From Phaffia rhodozyma (taxonomy: Eukaryota > Basidiomycota > Tremellomycetes > Cystofilobasidiales > Mrakiaceae), in the NCBI GenBank assembly GCA_014706385.1, contig JACGZH010000010.1:434001-498000 (forward strand): a stretch of DNA of 64,000 bases. Reading direction: 5' to 3'. The number at the start of each line of letters is the position of its first letter. The stretch's first letter is position 1. Made by a program: the position numbers and the translations under genes. This document shows, in pieces, positions 12,701-24,229 of this stretch. A model generated the notes under the pieces. That model searched no databases. It saw only the letters and a program-made list of their open reading frames with translations, and had not been told where the DNA came from.

Positions 12701-12873
12701 GGTTGTGGAGATCCCCCGGTTGAGGGGCCGGTCTCCGATACCGGTCGCAACAGTCCATCTGAAGACACCGTATTAATGGATCTATGCATTAGGGTCAACC
12801 ATCCAAGAACGAATGATACGACCAAGAGGTATTTTCTACGTTTTGGAACCATGATGTATTGAAGAATGGACAT
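9723..12873 (-). CDS. CAP10-like glycosyltransferase, family GT90
   Basis: This is a Golgi-type type II membrane glycosyltransferase. GT90 enzymes in basidiomycetes include Cap10 and the xylosyltransferase Cxt1 of Cryptococcus, which act in capsule and glycan synthesis. A short basic N-terminus (VPKRRK) and one membrane helix (about residues 14-32) lie near 12780-12860. The family hallmarks appear in order: RYGRPPPKGFDKWWDYV (about 12190-12240), a long middle part (11040-12150), RYILDVDGNAWSARFKRLL (about 10380-10450), STIYPEFWNDRIQPW (about 10320-10365), a KVDYSDLYDIMTF exon (about 10190-10230), GNDDYPGEDLLAQEIA (about 10010-10070) and a last exon ending in SMDFVYDEE at TGA 9725-9723. There are about ten exons. 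The start could be the ATG at 12873 or the in-frame ATG at about 12852, which lies closer to the membrane anchor. The donor sugar and acceptor are not shown by the sequence. It is divergent from the kinesin gene. Confidence 0.9.
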
Positions 12874-13459
12874 TGAGAGCTAGAGATCAGGGAGTTGAGG
12901 TTGATGTGAGTTTTAAACGAATGATAGTATCAGTTTCTTCCAGGCAGAAAGATGCTATCTTCATGGACGACTGAATCCATGTGGCCCGATAGGACGAGGA
13001 TCATCCCGCTCCATGTATTCCATATCCTCAAACTGGTCTCGTTCATGCTGTCTCATAAGCGTCAATGCAAGTGAATACATGGAAGAAAAAGCGGGATGGT
13101 ATTACCTAACGTAAGCTTTGTGTAGGCAGTCGAATGTATGTATTGGAATATGAATACATGCAGGGTTACAGATGCGTAACATTGACGCGTCACCCTCTCG
13201 CGTAACAACGGATCTGGACGCGTTTGATTTTCTCCTGTTTTCTCCTCTTGCCTTTTTTTTTCTTCATCCTGTTATCTCCTTCTTTACTTTGGCCTCTACT
13301 CCTACTAACGGCTATCAAGATACTTTAAATCGCCATTCTACATTCTCGCTCTTCATTACATACGCGCCTTTTCATAAAGGGTAGATCACTGAGAAGGGTT
13401 TGTCCCTCGACAATCACGTCTGGTTCCACTTACCGACACATACATCTTCTTCTCTCGAC
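12874..13459. promoter_or_regulatory. Divergent promoter region, GT90 gene and kinesin gene
   Basis: The 586 bases between two divergent starts must carry the promoters of both genes. A T/C-rich stretch (about 13225-13300) precedes the kinesin ATG, as is usual upstream of fungal starts. I see no convincing TATA box, coding frame or RNA gene. Confidence 0.45.
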
Positions 13460-16400
13460 ATGTCGTCCTCATTCAAACAACAGCATACACAACCCATCCT
13501 GGTCTCTTGTCGGATCAGACCATACCTTCCTCACGAGAGTCAGGCGAGAAACTTGATCTCTTCCCAAGAAGAAGAAATAGAAGTCGGCGATGGCGTCGTG
13601 GCTATCAACCACAAGACAGGCAGGCATGTCTACAAGTGAGTTTCTCCCATCTATCAATCCCTCCCTTCCCTCGGTCAGTCCAACGTACAAGCACGACTCA
13701 GATTGTTATGCTGCTCGAGTCGAACGGTACCTGAAAGAACGAGAATTGACCCCACACTTGGTGATTCGTCCATTTTCTTGGCTCTGCTCAGCTTTACATC
13801 CGTACATGGTCCAGGATCTACACAACTCGAAGTTTTCAACCAAGATGTCTTTCCACTTTTGGAGAAGATTTACAGCGGGGTGTCATGTACGATCTTCTCC
13901 TATGGTGTTACCGGTTCCGGCAAGACTCACACCATGCAAGGTGATCCCACCTCAACAAAAGACATGGGTATCATCCTCAGAGTTGTCAAGGCCATTTTTG
14001 AAAAGAGTGATAAGGAAAACCTCAGGGGCGCAATGGAGGTCTGTGTGGAGTATCTAGAGATTTACAGTTCGTTCTCCTTGTTTCTTTCTCTTTTCTATCC
14101 TGACGTATTCTCTAAATCAGCTGAGACAACCTGCAACCACGCTTGTTTTGAAAATAGAGGAGGAATGTTATGACCTGTTTGAACCTTGGGTCACTGTACG
14201 TCCTATCATCTCTCATCAAATCGATCTTTTCGAAAAGGCGTTGACAGTCTACTTGCATTTGAAAACCTTCAAAGCGTGACCAACGGAAGAAACTCGATAT
14301 CCGAACGGACGACCAAGGACAAAACGTCGTAGCCGGCCTGTCTCAAGTCCCTGTCTCCTCCCCAGCTGACTTTAACGCGCTTTATTCAAGAGCGGCATCA
14401 AGACGAGTGACTGCCTCGACAAAGCTTAACGCAGAAAGCTCAAGATCGCATGCCGTCCTAACGCTCGTGGTGAGAATCTTGGAGGGCGACAAGAGTAAGT
14501 TTAAGGGCCTCACAGAGAACATCATGAATTTGGCACTTCAATGTTAACATGCTCTTCGTTTAAACTTGATACAAATAGTCATCACGGGAAAGATCAATCT
14601 AGTTGACTTGGCAGGATCAGAAAACAATAAAGTGAGTCCTTATATCGAAAAAGTCATCTCGCAGAGGGAGAGACCTGCACTCATCCAAGTATGTTTCCCT
14701 TTTTCTTATCTCGTTCTAACAGCTGACCGGAAATGATAAAGAGCGAATGATTGAGAGCGCAAAGATCAATCAGGTAAAGCGACAAATCGTTCTGCAAGTC
14801 CCCCCCCCTTCCATGTTTGCGCGCTGATTCACATTGTCCATCAACCAATATACCTTAGTCTCTGACAACGCTCGGAAACGTGATCGACGCCTTAAATACG
14901 GGAGGCCCTGGAACTCGTGTTCCCTACCGAAACTCCAAACTTACTCGAATTCTACAAGGTTCGTACCACGAGCCTCTTTGTTTTAATATGTCTTCTCCTA
15001 GTCAATATCTGATCGTGTTGAGAATGCTGCTTTACTTATGGAAACAACTGTCATCGTAGACACACTGGGAGGAAACTCGATAGGTCTCCTAATCTGTGCA
15101 CTCGCCCCAGGATCCGCCTTTAGACAAGACACTATCAATACCTTAAAGTCAGATTTGTATCATCTTTTTCCATTCAAATCTGTTTGTATTCTCTGTATAC
15201 AACCCTCTCCCCTCCTTTTGCTCATGTTTGAATTATTGTGTTTGTACAATACAGTTTCGCGCAACGATCGAAACAAGTCGAAAGTCGAGTTGTGATCAAC
15301 GAGAGAGGTAGACTTCCTTTTCCTCTCTGTATACAATTGCAAGTCATCCCACTTACCCTGATCCATTCAATCTCCAAAAAGATAACAAACCCCCTCCACC
15401 TCCAGCTCATTTCGCGGCGATAACCAAGACGTCCACTTTCGTTCCCCTCCGAACCGGATCTGGAGCCGATGCCTCAAATCCATCATCTTCATCCTCCACT
15501 GTTCTTCCATTACCGATCAGACCTATGAAGAGTATTCCTCGAATGTCAATCGCCACCGGACAACGCTCAATATTTAATAATACAACGGCATCAACGACGT
15601 CAAATATTGGAGGACCGAGCCATTTTGCGCCGGCTGGGAAAGCAAGAACTGTTTCTGGTGGAAAACTCAGAGGAAAGACCAGTCTAGGAAGCAATAGTTC
15701 GATGATTGAGGAACAATCCAGTCTAGCCGAGAGCGACAGGGTGAGTTTTCTGATCAATGTTCCCTTGGTCGGTTCGATAGTATGACCGAAAGGGTTGGAG
15801 GAGTTTATGCACTGTTTCAAAACGGACGAATGCCCGCTAACTTTTTGCTTGATATAGGTGAAAGCCTTAGTTCAAGCTGCTGTTGCAGAGGCGTTGGCCG
15901 CTCAAGCCAAAGCCCACTCATTCAACCCAGCCGCTTATGAAGCACGGATTCTTAATCTTGAGAAAGATATGTTCGTATCGTCTATATTTCATTTCTTTCA
16001 AGAATCCTTCTTTCCTCCCTCCCCGCCCCCCAAAAAAAGAGAAACTATTTTCTTTGGTAGGCTGATTCTTGATGATATACTTGACGATCGATCAGGCAAG
16101 CGGAGAAGGACAGGGCGGCTGCCAATGAACTTCTCAACGAGGCTAGAAGATATCATGATGCCGCTTACGCAGAAGATGACTAGTAAGTCTGGCCATAAAA
16201 TTCTGACCTTTGTCTTTCTCTTCAAAATAAACGCGCTGATGTGTATATCGAGATGACCCGCTCCGTTGGATCAGTGAACAATTAAGCTACGCATTGGGCG
16301 CATATACTCGAGCCTCTATATATGTTCCTGGCAACAAGAATGTTCGCAACAGGTATGATGTGCTTTTCTTCCAGAGCTCCTATCACAATCTTGGCCCTTC

Positions 16401-17177
16401 TCCTCATGACTCGAGCCCGGCTCATTCTGACAACCTTTTGTTTTATTCAGAATACAAGATATCCAGAACGCAATCGAGCACAATCTTCCAATTCCTCCGC
16501 GAAAATCAGTCGCCGTCACCTCAGGTCCTTCCTCTTCTTCGTCCGTCGTCCCAGGGGTCTCACATCCTACCCGACCGGCCTCAGCGATGTCCGAAGAACA
16601 GTCTACCCACCACAGACGAACATCGGCGACCCTTCCACGCGCAGCAAAGAAGGTTCATCTATCAGAAGAAGATGGTGATCCATCAGATCGATACGCTTCT
16701 TCTTCCAATACGACTTCTGCCACTACGACGGATTCCAACATACCGAGTACAGTCAATTCATCCACCTGGTCGAGAGGATCCAAACCGGCGTCTGGATGCT
16801 CAACAGATCAGGACGGCTTGCGCTCTGAAAGTTCATCTGTGGCTGGTCATCGATCATACGTAAACCGCCCCCAACCTTCCTATGACGACGACGAAGAAGA
16901 TGATGAAGAAGATGAGGAATATGAAGGGATAGAAAGAGCGCGAAAGAATGGGCTGCCACCGACGACAACGAATGAAAGGTTAAGCAAGACGGATCTGGAA
17001 GAACTGGAGAGAGCCAAAGCAAAGCCGGGATTCTCAATGCACAGATGGAACAAGATCCAAGCCGCGAAAGCCTGGCTAGCTGACCATCCGGATCCGGCGG
17101 GAAGTGATGAAGATGATGACCTGGGAGGATATTCTGATACCCAAATCGGTAGACCTGTCGGCAAGGCTAGAAGATAA
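13460..17177 (+). CDS. Kinesin motor protein, kinesin-10 (Kid/KIF22)-like
   Basis: This is an ATP-driven microtubule motor with an N-terminal motor domain. The P-loop [12 protein letters not shown] is at about 13908-13945, switch [14 protein letters not shown] at about 14427-14470, and switch [10 protein letters not shown] at about 14600-14625. The helix alpha-5 region NSKLTRILQ (about 14930-14960) is followed by DTLGGNS, a segment like the corresponding part of KIF22. The motor ends around [13 protein letters not shown] (about 15255-15300). After it come a Ser/Pro-rich linker (15410-15740), a short helical part rich in Ala ([19 protein letters not shown], about 15858), and an acidic tract of Asp/Glu (about 16880-16930). 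The protein ends in a lysine/tryptophan-containing segment with stop TAA 17175-17177. I could not see a clear helix-hairpin-helix DNA-binding motif, so the kinesin-10 label rests on the motor. There are about twelve exons with short introns. The gene converges on CLU1. Confidence 0.88.
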
Positions 17178-17823
17178 ATTCCTCTTGGATCAGATTCTCT
17201 TTCCTCTTCTTCTCTTCTCCTTCTTTCTAAGCTTTTTTTTGCACTTCCCTCTTCTTTTTTATTTTTTTATCCTTTTTTATTTTTTGAATTCTCTATTTCG
17301 GGATATTACCTTCATTCTTCTCGTCCTTCTCTGATCTCCGACGCCTCCCATTCACACATTTTTTTGGTGACCTTTGAATACAATTCCCTTATTAATTGAT
17401 CCATATCTTATACCACATGCACCCACTCACTCTTGCATCACTGCCTCGTCTGCCCTCAAGATCATCATCATTGGCCCTAATTTGTTTCTGAACTCTTCCT
17501 CTAATGAACATTTACAGAAAATAGTTGAAACAATAAAACAAAAACATTCGATAGTCAGAAGCAGCATTGTTTTCTTCTGTTTACTTCAGTGCTTTTCAAT
17601 GTCAATCCTGAGCAACCAACATCCATTTTGCATGTGCCTTCATGTTCGTATATGCGACCGTGTGTCTCATAAGGAAGGTTCTTCTGTGAACGAAAACATA
17701 AATACATCGCCAAGAAAGCGATCGCTACAGCCTTTGGACCGCTTCACCTGTTTTTTTTTCTTTCTTCTCTACACCCTCGCACACTCTTTCTCTGTCATCT
17801 TCTCTTCTAACTTATGTACCAGT
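17178..17823. other. Convergent intergenic region
   Basis: This region holds the 3' flanks of the kinesin gene and CLU1. The first 200 bases are strongly T-rich. An open frame at 17374-17856 is an incidental plus-strand reading with no recognisable domain. No gene is supported. Confidence 0.45.
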
Positions 17824-20800
17824 CTAATTGCGCTTCTTGGTAACCTTCTTTTTTGATTTGGGCTTGTCTCCAGAGATGAATTTGACCAAATCCTCGACCT
17901 GAGATGAAGGGAAAGATGAAGGTCAGATCGGTTCTACAAAACGAACAGGTTATCCGACTCAGTAGACTATACATAGTGAAAAACTCACCTCGAGATGACC
18001 TCGGGCACCGATCAGATTGGCAACAGCTTCAGCCGTCTCTGATGTAGCAGCTTCCACATCCGCACCCAATTTGCCACCTTCCGCAACAGCAGATGCCGGC
18101 TCGGTAGGAGCCACCTCGGCCAATCCACCGCCCTGCTTGATCAGTTTCTTCTTCGCAGCGGCGGAGAGCTTCTTCTGCTGCTGCTGTTGACCCTGAGGGG
18201 CGATCGCAGCAGCCCGTTCCGAAGCAGCCGTCACGGTCGTATCCATCTGGGACTTGTGTCTCTCGAACGCATCAGCGAGTGAGATTGCCTCCTTCGTGTA
18301 GGGATCCTCCTCTCCGAGATGCTCGATAAAGATATCCGCACACAACCGGGATGTCCTAGATGCCCCGTTAAGATCACCAGAGCAGAACATCGTCTGGCAG
18401 AGAGCATGACTGGCATGAGCGACCTGAATCGCCGTCGGTCCGAAGATCTCCTGAGTGTTATCGAAAATAATCTTGAACACTTTAGAAGCCGTCTCCCACT
18501 GGCTGACCATCGACAGACAGTTTCCAACGCTCGTCTGGTGTCGGAAGAAAAAATACACATAAAACAGATTGATCAGCACACGTTTCCTCCAGCATACAGG
18601 AGAGAATTGCAGAAGAATACGTACCAAAGCGTGGATTGAATCAGGGTGGTTCGGTCCGAATGTAACGTCCCAAAGCTTGATGACGTGTCTGAACAATTTG
18701 AGGGTCATATCAACGTCCTCTGTGCAAGTCTCGAGCATTGCCAAGTTCTGGTAGAATGAAAGGGTTTCGTAATGATCCAAACCGCAGACCCGCTCGGCAA
18801 TGATGACAGCTTGTCGTTGGTACTGAACTGCAAACTCGAGCTCGGCAGCGTATTCGAATGGGCCTTCAGCATCGGCCGCTCGCTCAGAAAGAGCGTTTCG
18901 GTAGAGCTGATGGACGAGCACAGCGTACGAGTTGTACGCTCGGGCGACATCAGGGTGGACAACGGAATGGATGTTCTCGTACAGTCCAATAGCCTCCTGC
19001 ATAAGCTCAAGACCGGCTCGGGCGTCTCCCCGGCTGATCAACAGCTTTCCGGTATCGAGCGTCTCTCGGGCGCAGGCGCTTCCGGTCTCGGTGTGCTTCA
19101 CAAGAGGGATCAACGCCAATACATCCTCTGGGTTGAACGTAACAGTTCGATCAGATCGGAGAGCCCTTGACTTCTTAGTCACCTTGCTCTCCAAAGAAGA
19201 GCCAGCCGTATCCTCAGCAGCCACAGCCTCGAACTCGTACTCTCGAGCAGCAAGCTGGAAAGCAAATCGGGTCGCAAGCTCTCTCAAGAGCTGTCGCTTC
19301 TTGAGTCCGTCAACCAGGTAGTTTTCTCGAAGAGCAAATCGGAATCGTCGGCCGACCTCCTTCTCGATCTGAGCTCGTAGCGTCTTCGGAGTAAGCTCGG
19401 TCCATTTGGTTGAGGCGTCAGAATCGAACGGCGAAGGAGTAGGAGCAGGGCTGGGGTTGGCCTCAAAGGCAGAGCCCAGAAGACAGTTGAGGAAGTGAGA
19501 GACGATAGCAGACCAGTCGTCGATGAGCTGATCCTTCAGGAGATCTCGAAGGATATGCTTGGACGCTCGGAAGATCATCTCGTGGTGAATAGTCTCCTGG
19601 AGACATTCGAGCAAGACGACAGCGTTGGGAGCAGGCTTGCCGGCAATAATCTTGTCAACGTTCGCAGAAATCACACCAAGGTATCTACAATGTTTTTAAG
19701 AACAAGTAGAGAAAATAACAGAGAAGTCCTTTGTAAGCCAGCCGTGTTGCAAGAAGAGGAGAGAGCGAGTGAAAGCACTCAAGAATTGACTGACCTCATG
19801 TTGATACCCTTCTTGTGAAGAACAGCGGTCAGGCTGAGACCATCGTGGCAAGACTCTCGACCAGTGGTCACCTCGAACACGAACGTAGGGATGACAATGG
19901 ATCGAAGGTAGATCGAAGCATCTCGAACAGCCTTGATAGCAGGATCAGACTCGTCAGTATAAGGAGATGGCACAAAGGTTGTCGGGTCGAACTCCGAATC
20001 GTCCTTCTTGGACGACGCAGTGGGCTTAACATCAACGAAAGCGTCAGGGTTGAATCGTAGGGAGAAGATATCGGACGGTCCTCCTTTAACGATCTGCTCG
20101 GTGTCTCCATTAGCCCTGGCGACGTGGATGTCTCCGTTAGCCTCAACGAGAAGCTCCTCTTCAGGAGCCTTAGGCTTGGGCTCAGACTCTTTCTCCTCCC
20201 CCTCAACCTTGACTTCACCATCAGCCTTAGTTTCACCCTCGGCGGGAGCAGCGATCTTGCTAGCTTCGGCTTCCTTTCTAGAGGCAGCTCGCTGGGTAGC
20301 CCACTTCCTGAACTCACCCTCCCAGTATACATCGAGCAGCTCTTGTCGGAGGGTAACCATTCGGTGGGGGTACTTTTCCGGCTTGACGAGCTCCTCGTCA
20401 ATCTTTTCAGTCTCCTTGGTCTCCGCTTGGACGGTTTCCTTCTGCTCTGCCTCCTCCTTTCGGTCCTCTTCGGTTCCGATCCGGCTATAGAGGTTTCCGA
20501 CCGTGTACACCGCTCCGTCGACATCCTTCTCCAAGAATTCGACATCGACAGGGAACAACCGGTAGACGTCCAAGACGTATGATCGGCCGTCCGTTCCGTT
20601 CAAGACCTTGACCTCACTTCCGGCGAAGAGTTTGACCTTCTCATCCTGGTTCCCAGCGATGACCTCGTGCTCGGCCAACCGGAAAGCGTTGGCGTACTTG
20701 CCCATCAACTTGTGGGCGGCAGCGTTCCACCGGACGACGTTTGGTCCAAAGTCAACATCCGCTCCGTAAACGATCAAATGAGGCTTGGCGATCGATTCGT

Positions 20801-23301
20801 CCTTCTCGGTCTCCTCTCCAGCAACCTTTTCCTCCGTCTCGGCAGAGGAAGCAACGTCCTCGATGGCCTTGGCCTCGATTTCGGACGCTTCGAGATCTTC
20901 TCGTCGCTTAAAGATTCCAGGGAGGAAGGACTGGCAAACCCATCGGTCTCCAGCCCAGTCAACCACTGTGTGGCCGAGGAGAGCGGCTCCCTCGGCATCG
21001 ATCTGATTGAGGGCCTTGATTCCGTTGCAATCCTTGCCACAAGCGATGTGGGCCGCCTCATGCTTACCAAGGTGGTTGAAGGACTCGATGCTATCGACAC
21101 CCTTGGTGTAAAAGATGTTTCGGTGAAGCCACATTTGGTTCGAAACGGGCTCGTGAGGGTTCAAGGAAACGACTTCTCCTCGGGCCACAGTCATTGCTCC
21201 GCGAACACAGGCAGCGGTGAACTCTGACTGAATTCTAGCCATATGCTTTTCTCGAAGAACTCGGTCTCTCATCGTTGTCCTAGGCATCTCTCTGGCCATC
21301 TGGATGTCTTCGTTCCAGTCTCTTGCTCCGTCCATGTGATCAGCTGAGATGGACCCGGTGTTCAAGAAAGCCAACTGTTGTCGGAGTGGGTCGGCCATCA
21401 CAGCCGGCTTGGGATCAACCAACCAATGATGAGAAGGAACTGCCTGTCCGACAGGAATAGTAGCCACCAACTCTCGAGGAGCTGGCTTGTTGGTGGTCTC
21501 GACAGCGCCCGAGAGCTCGTAGAATGCTTTTGAGAACAACGGCGAAAGTCCGTGAAGAAGCTCAAAGAGAGAGTGGGACTTCAAGTCCTTGGGCGCAGGT
21601 CGAGGGAATGGATCGAACGACACAGAGGTGGACTTGTTGATGAACCATCCTCGGACTGAAGATGTCAACTGAACGGTCTCTCCCTCAAGGGTGGTCACCG
21701 TCAAGTACAGCAAGTGACCCTTTGACCGGTACTGCGGAGGCGGGGGGTTCCAAACGGACACTCCGTACGACTTTAGGCAAACTTTGGGAACAACGCTCTC
21801 CGCCGGTCGGGGAACAAACGTCGAGAGCGGGGTCTCGACCCAGTTGTCAAAATCGGTGAAAGGGGGGAACTCATCAGGGATGAGCTTGAAGGGGGGAAGA
21901 GCGTTCTTAGCGGTCGTGGAGACAGGAGCCGGCTTGACGCCCTTCTTGGCGGTGGCCTTCTTGGAAGAACCATTGGCCGTCTGGTGCTTGGAGTCAGCGC
22001 TCTCAGCTGTTGATTGTTTTCGAGAATGGATATATGCGTCAGCAAGCCAGAGAGCGCATACGAAGACGACTGAATTGACTAACCAGGTTCTCGGGAAGCA
22101 ACCATGTGGTCTCGAACCATCTCGTAGCAACTTGGCGCAGGCGAGATGATGTAGTTCGAGGGATCCTGTGCGTCACTACCCTGGGCCAAATACTCCTTCA
22201 GCTTCAAGACCTGGGTTCTAGCATCATTCTCGGTAAACGGCTCTGAAGACCATGCGACATCATTCAGGATCGATCAATCAGATTTTTGAAGCTGGCGCGA
22301 AAGGATGTTCTTGAACTGCCTAAAGAACATACCGATGACCAGATCCAGAACCTTGGGAGTGTGATTCTCGATCTCATCCTGAAAGATCTCGGATAGTTCG
22401 CTGTAATCGCTCAGCTTTTCTCCGACCTTGATGACGTTGCCATCCTTGGTAGTGTTGACAACATCTCCCTTCTTCATGCCCTCAGGTACGGGCTTCCTAA
22501 AGGAGAACGGGCCAAGCCAGTAGCCTGCAGCCGAGTCCTGAACCTGAAGTCGGAGCTCATGGAGGATCTCGAGGGCGGCCGTCTGGACGACAACTGTCTT
22601 GCTAGGAGGAGCCTTGTGACCTTCAGGCGTAGATATAGGAAGATGAACTGATTTGAAAGCGGGATCAGGGAGGTTGATCGTAACGTTGAAGACCACTGTT
22701 GAAGATGACGGGAAAAAATCAGAGTTGAAGAGATTATGCAAAGTGAGCGAAATGAACACCGAATGATTTGACTGGTAAGTTCAGAGCCCACATACAGACG
22801 TTAGCCTGGTCTTCCTCCTCAGCGCTGGCTTTAGCCTCGGTAGTCTCAGCAGAAGAAGACTCCTTGACGTTATCCTGATCGCTGGCTCCTACGTTCTGAG
22901 TGTTGACCACCTCATCGTCTAAGGAGAAAGAAAAAGAAGAAGAAAAAAGAGGAAAAGACACCAGAGTGGAAGCATAAAAGAAATCAAAGTAGATTAGTGG
23001 ATGAGAGAATTAAGATCGATGAAAGGGAAGGGAAGACGAAGAGAAAAGAGAAGCAAGAGGTTTGATCAGTCATGTAAGTCATGTTTTAAATGGATTTTGT
23101 TCTTTATGAGATGTTGATCAAACTTGATCTTGATCTCTGACTCTGATCAGACGACTACTGTTTTCAGCCATTACAGTCGTTGTCCGAACGACCCAAACTT
23201 TTCACATTTGTGAAACATCGCGTGGAGCCGATGCTCGAGCAAGAGGTAGAATGTGAAAAGGACTAACCTGAAGCGACTTTGGGCTGTTGAGCGTCTGCCA
23301 T
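17824..23301 (-). CDS. CLU1: Clustered mitochondria protein (Clu1/Tif31)
   Basis: A large cytosolic protein needed for normal mitochondrial distribution; the yeast protein also associates with eIF3 and binds mRNA for mitochondrial proteins. The N-terminal exons give MADAQQPKVASG and an acidic linker. A ubiquitin-like CLU-N domain follows (VFNVTINLPDPAF, about 22660-22700). The central CLU domain is in the long exon 19779-22100, with the signature HTVVDWAGDRWVCQSFLPG near 20930-20975. Next is a charged Glu/Lys-rich insertion (about 20120-20480). The C-terminal exons 17959-19674 carry tetratricopeptide-type helices (ERVCGLDHYETLSFYQNLA and FGPNHPDSIHALV are typical Clu repeats). The last exon is Lys-rich, KSKKKVTKKRN, with stop TAG 17826-17824. 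The total is close to the family's usual 1,300-1,450 residues. The start at 23301 is the ATG of the first short exon; other in-frame ATGs upstream lack this conserved context. Confidence 0.95.
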
Positions 23302-24229
23302 GATGTGGTTTGAAGCGAAGAGTTTCGATCGAGAGGAAACTGTCCTCTGTGGAAAAGCAAAGAGAGAAAAGAAAAGAGAGAGAGAAGGAAAAGAGTAGAA
23401 CGCGATCGAACGGCCGCTTTTTGGGAAGAAGAAACCGGTAGAAAGGAAAGGTTTCTTTTTTAAAAATAGGTTTCTAATCAAGCAAGCGCTAACCAAAGGG
23501 CTGACTTGACGAGTGAATGATGAATGAGGATGGAGGAAAGAACAGGTGTAGAAGGAGGAGGTAGGCCAGAAAGCAACTCGTAGGAAAAAAAAGGGAAATG
23601 GTTACGCTCGCCGTACACGGACGTAACTTCCGTCCGATCTTCCGGGCTGCCGTCCAAGTCCGTCCTCCAGACCACACCGTCCACACCGTCCACACCGTCC
23701 ATGGTTGCTTGTTCTGCTCTGAGAATGTGGTGTGTCCAGGTGTTCACCTAGTCTTTCAGCACAGCCGACAAGTTCTCTGTATCACACACTCTTGTTCTCG
23801 TAAAGCCATTTTGTGATACATCCCTATCTTTGTTGCGGAACAAAGCCTAGCCTGTCAGCTTCAAGCCGCTGAATCGATCCCCGACAACGTCACCTGTGCC
23901 GAAGAACCCGTGCTGGCCGACATGCCCTGGCTGTGCAGATACGCCACAATCAGTCTTAGCTAGTTAGTATTTTGGTCTTTAATGTACGGTGAATTGAACA
24001 AGCGCATTCGGGAAAAACAAGGAGATTAACCTTCCATAGCTTGTCCTCTCTATTTGCTTTCAATTCTTTAGTTTTCTTCGCACAAACAATCACAACACAA
24101 ACATCCGGGAAGGTTAGACACCACTATCGATTGGTTTGGACTGGCTTGTCGGAAGTCTAAACACACACCTGAACATTGGCTTCGTTCGTCTTGGACAGCG
24201 CTAGTTCGCGTCTTTTCTGAGAAAGCAAT
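23302..24229. promoter_or_regulatory. Divergent promoter region, CLU1 and glutaredoxin-fold gene
   Basis: 928 bases separate the two starts. The region includes a purine-rich block next to CLU1 (about 23330-23400), a short 9-base tandem repeat (23674-23700, listed separately), and no open frame with a recognisable product. Confidence 0.4.
23674..23700. repeat. 9-base tandem repeat, three copies
   Basis: The unit CACCGTCCA is repeated three times without change, with partly related bases on the left (CGTCCAAGTCCGTCC). It lies between two divergent genes and not in a supported coding frame. Confidence 0.8.

Noticed and set aside
17374..17856. A 160-residue plus-strand frame between the kinesin gene and CLU1
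   Set aside because: It overlaps the CLU1 last exon on the other strand, has mixed hydrophobic sequence and no domain.
20008..21227. Long plus-strand frames opposite CLU1
   Set aside because: They are complementary-strand shadows of the conserved CLU1 exon.
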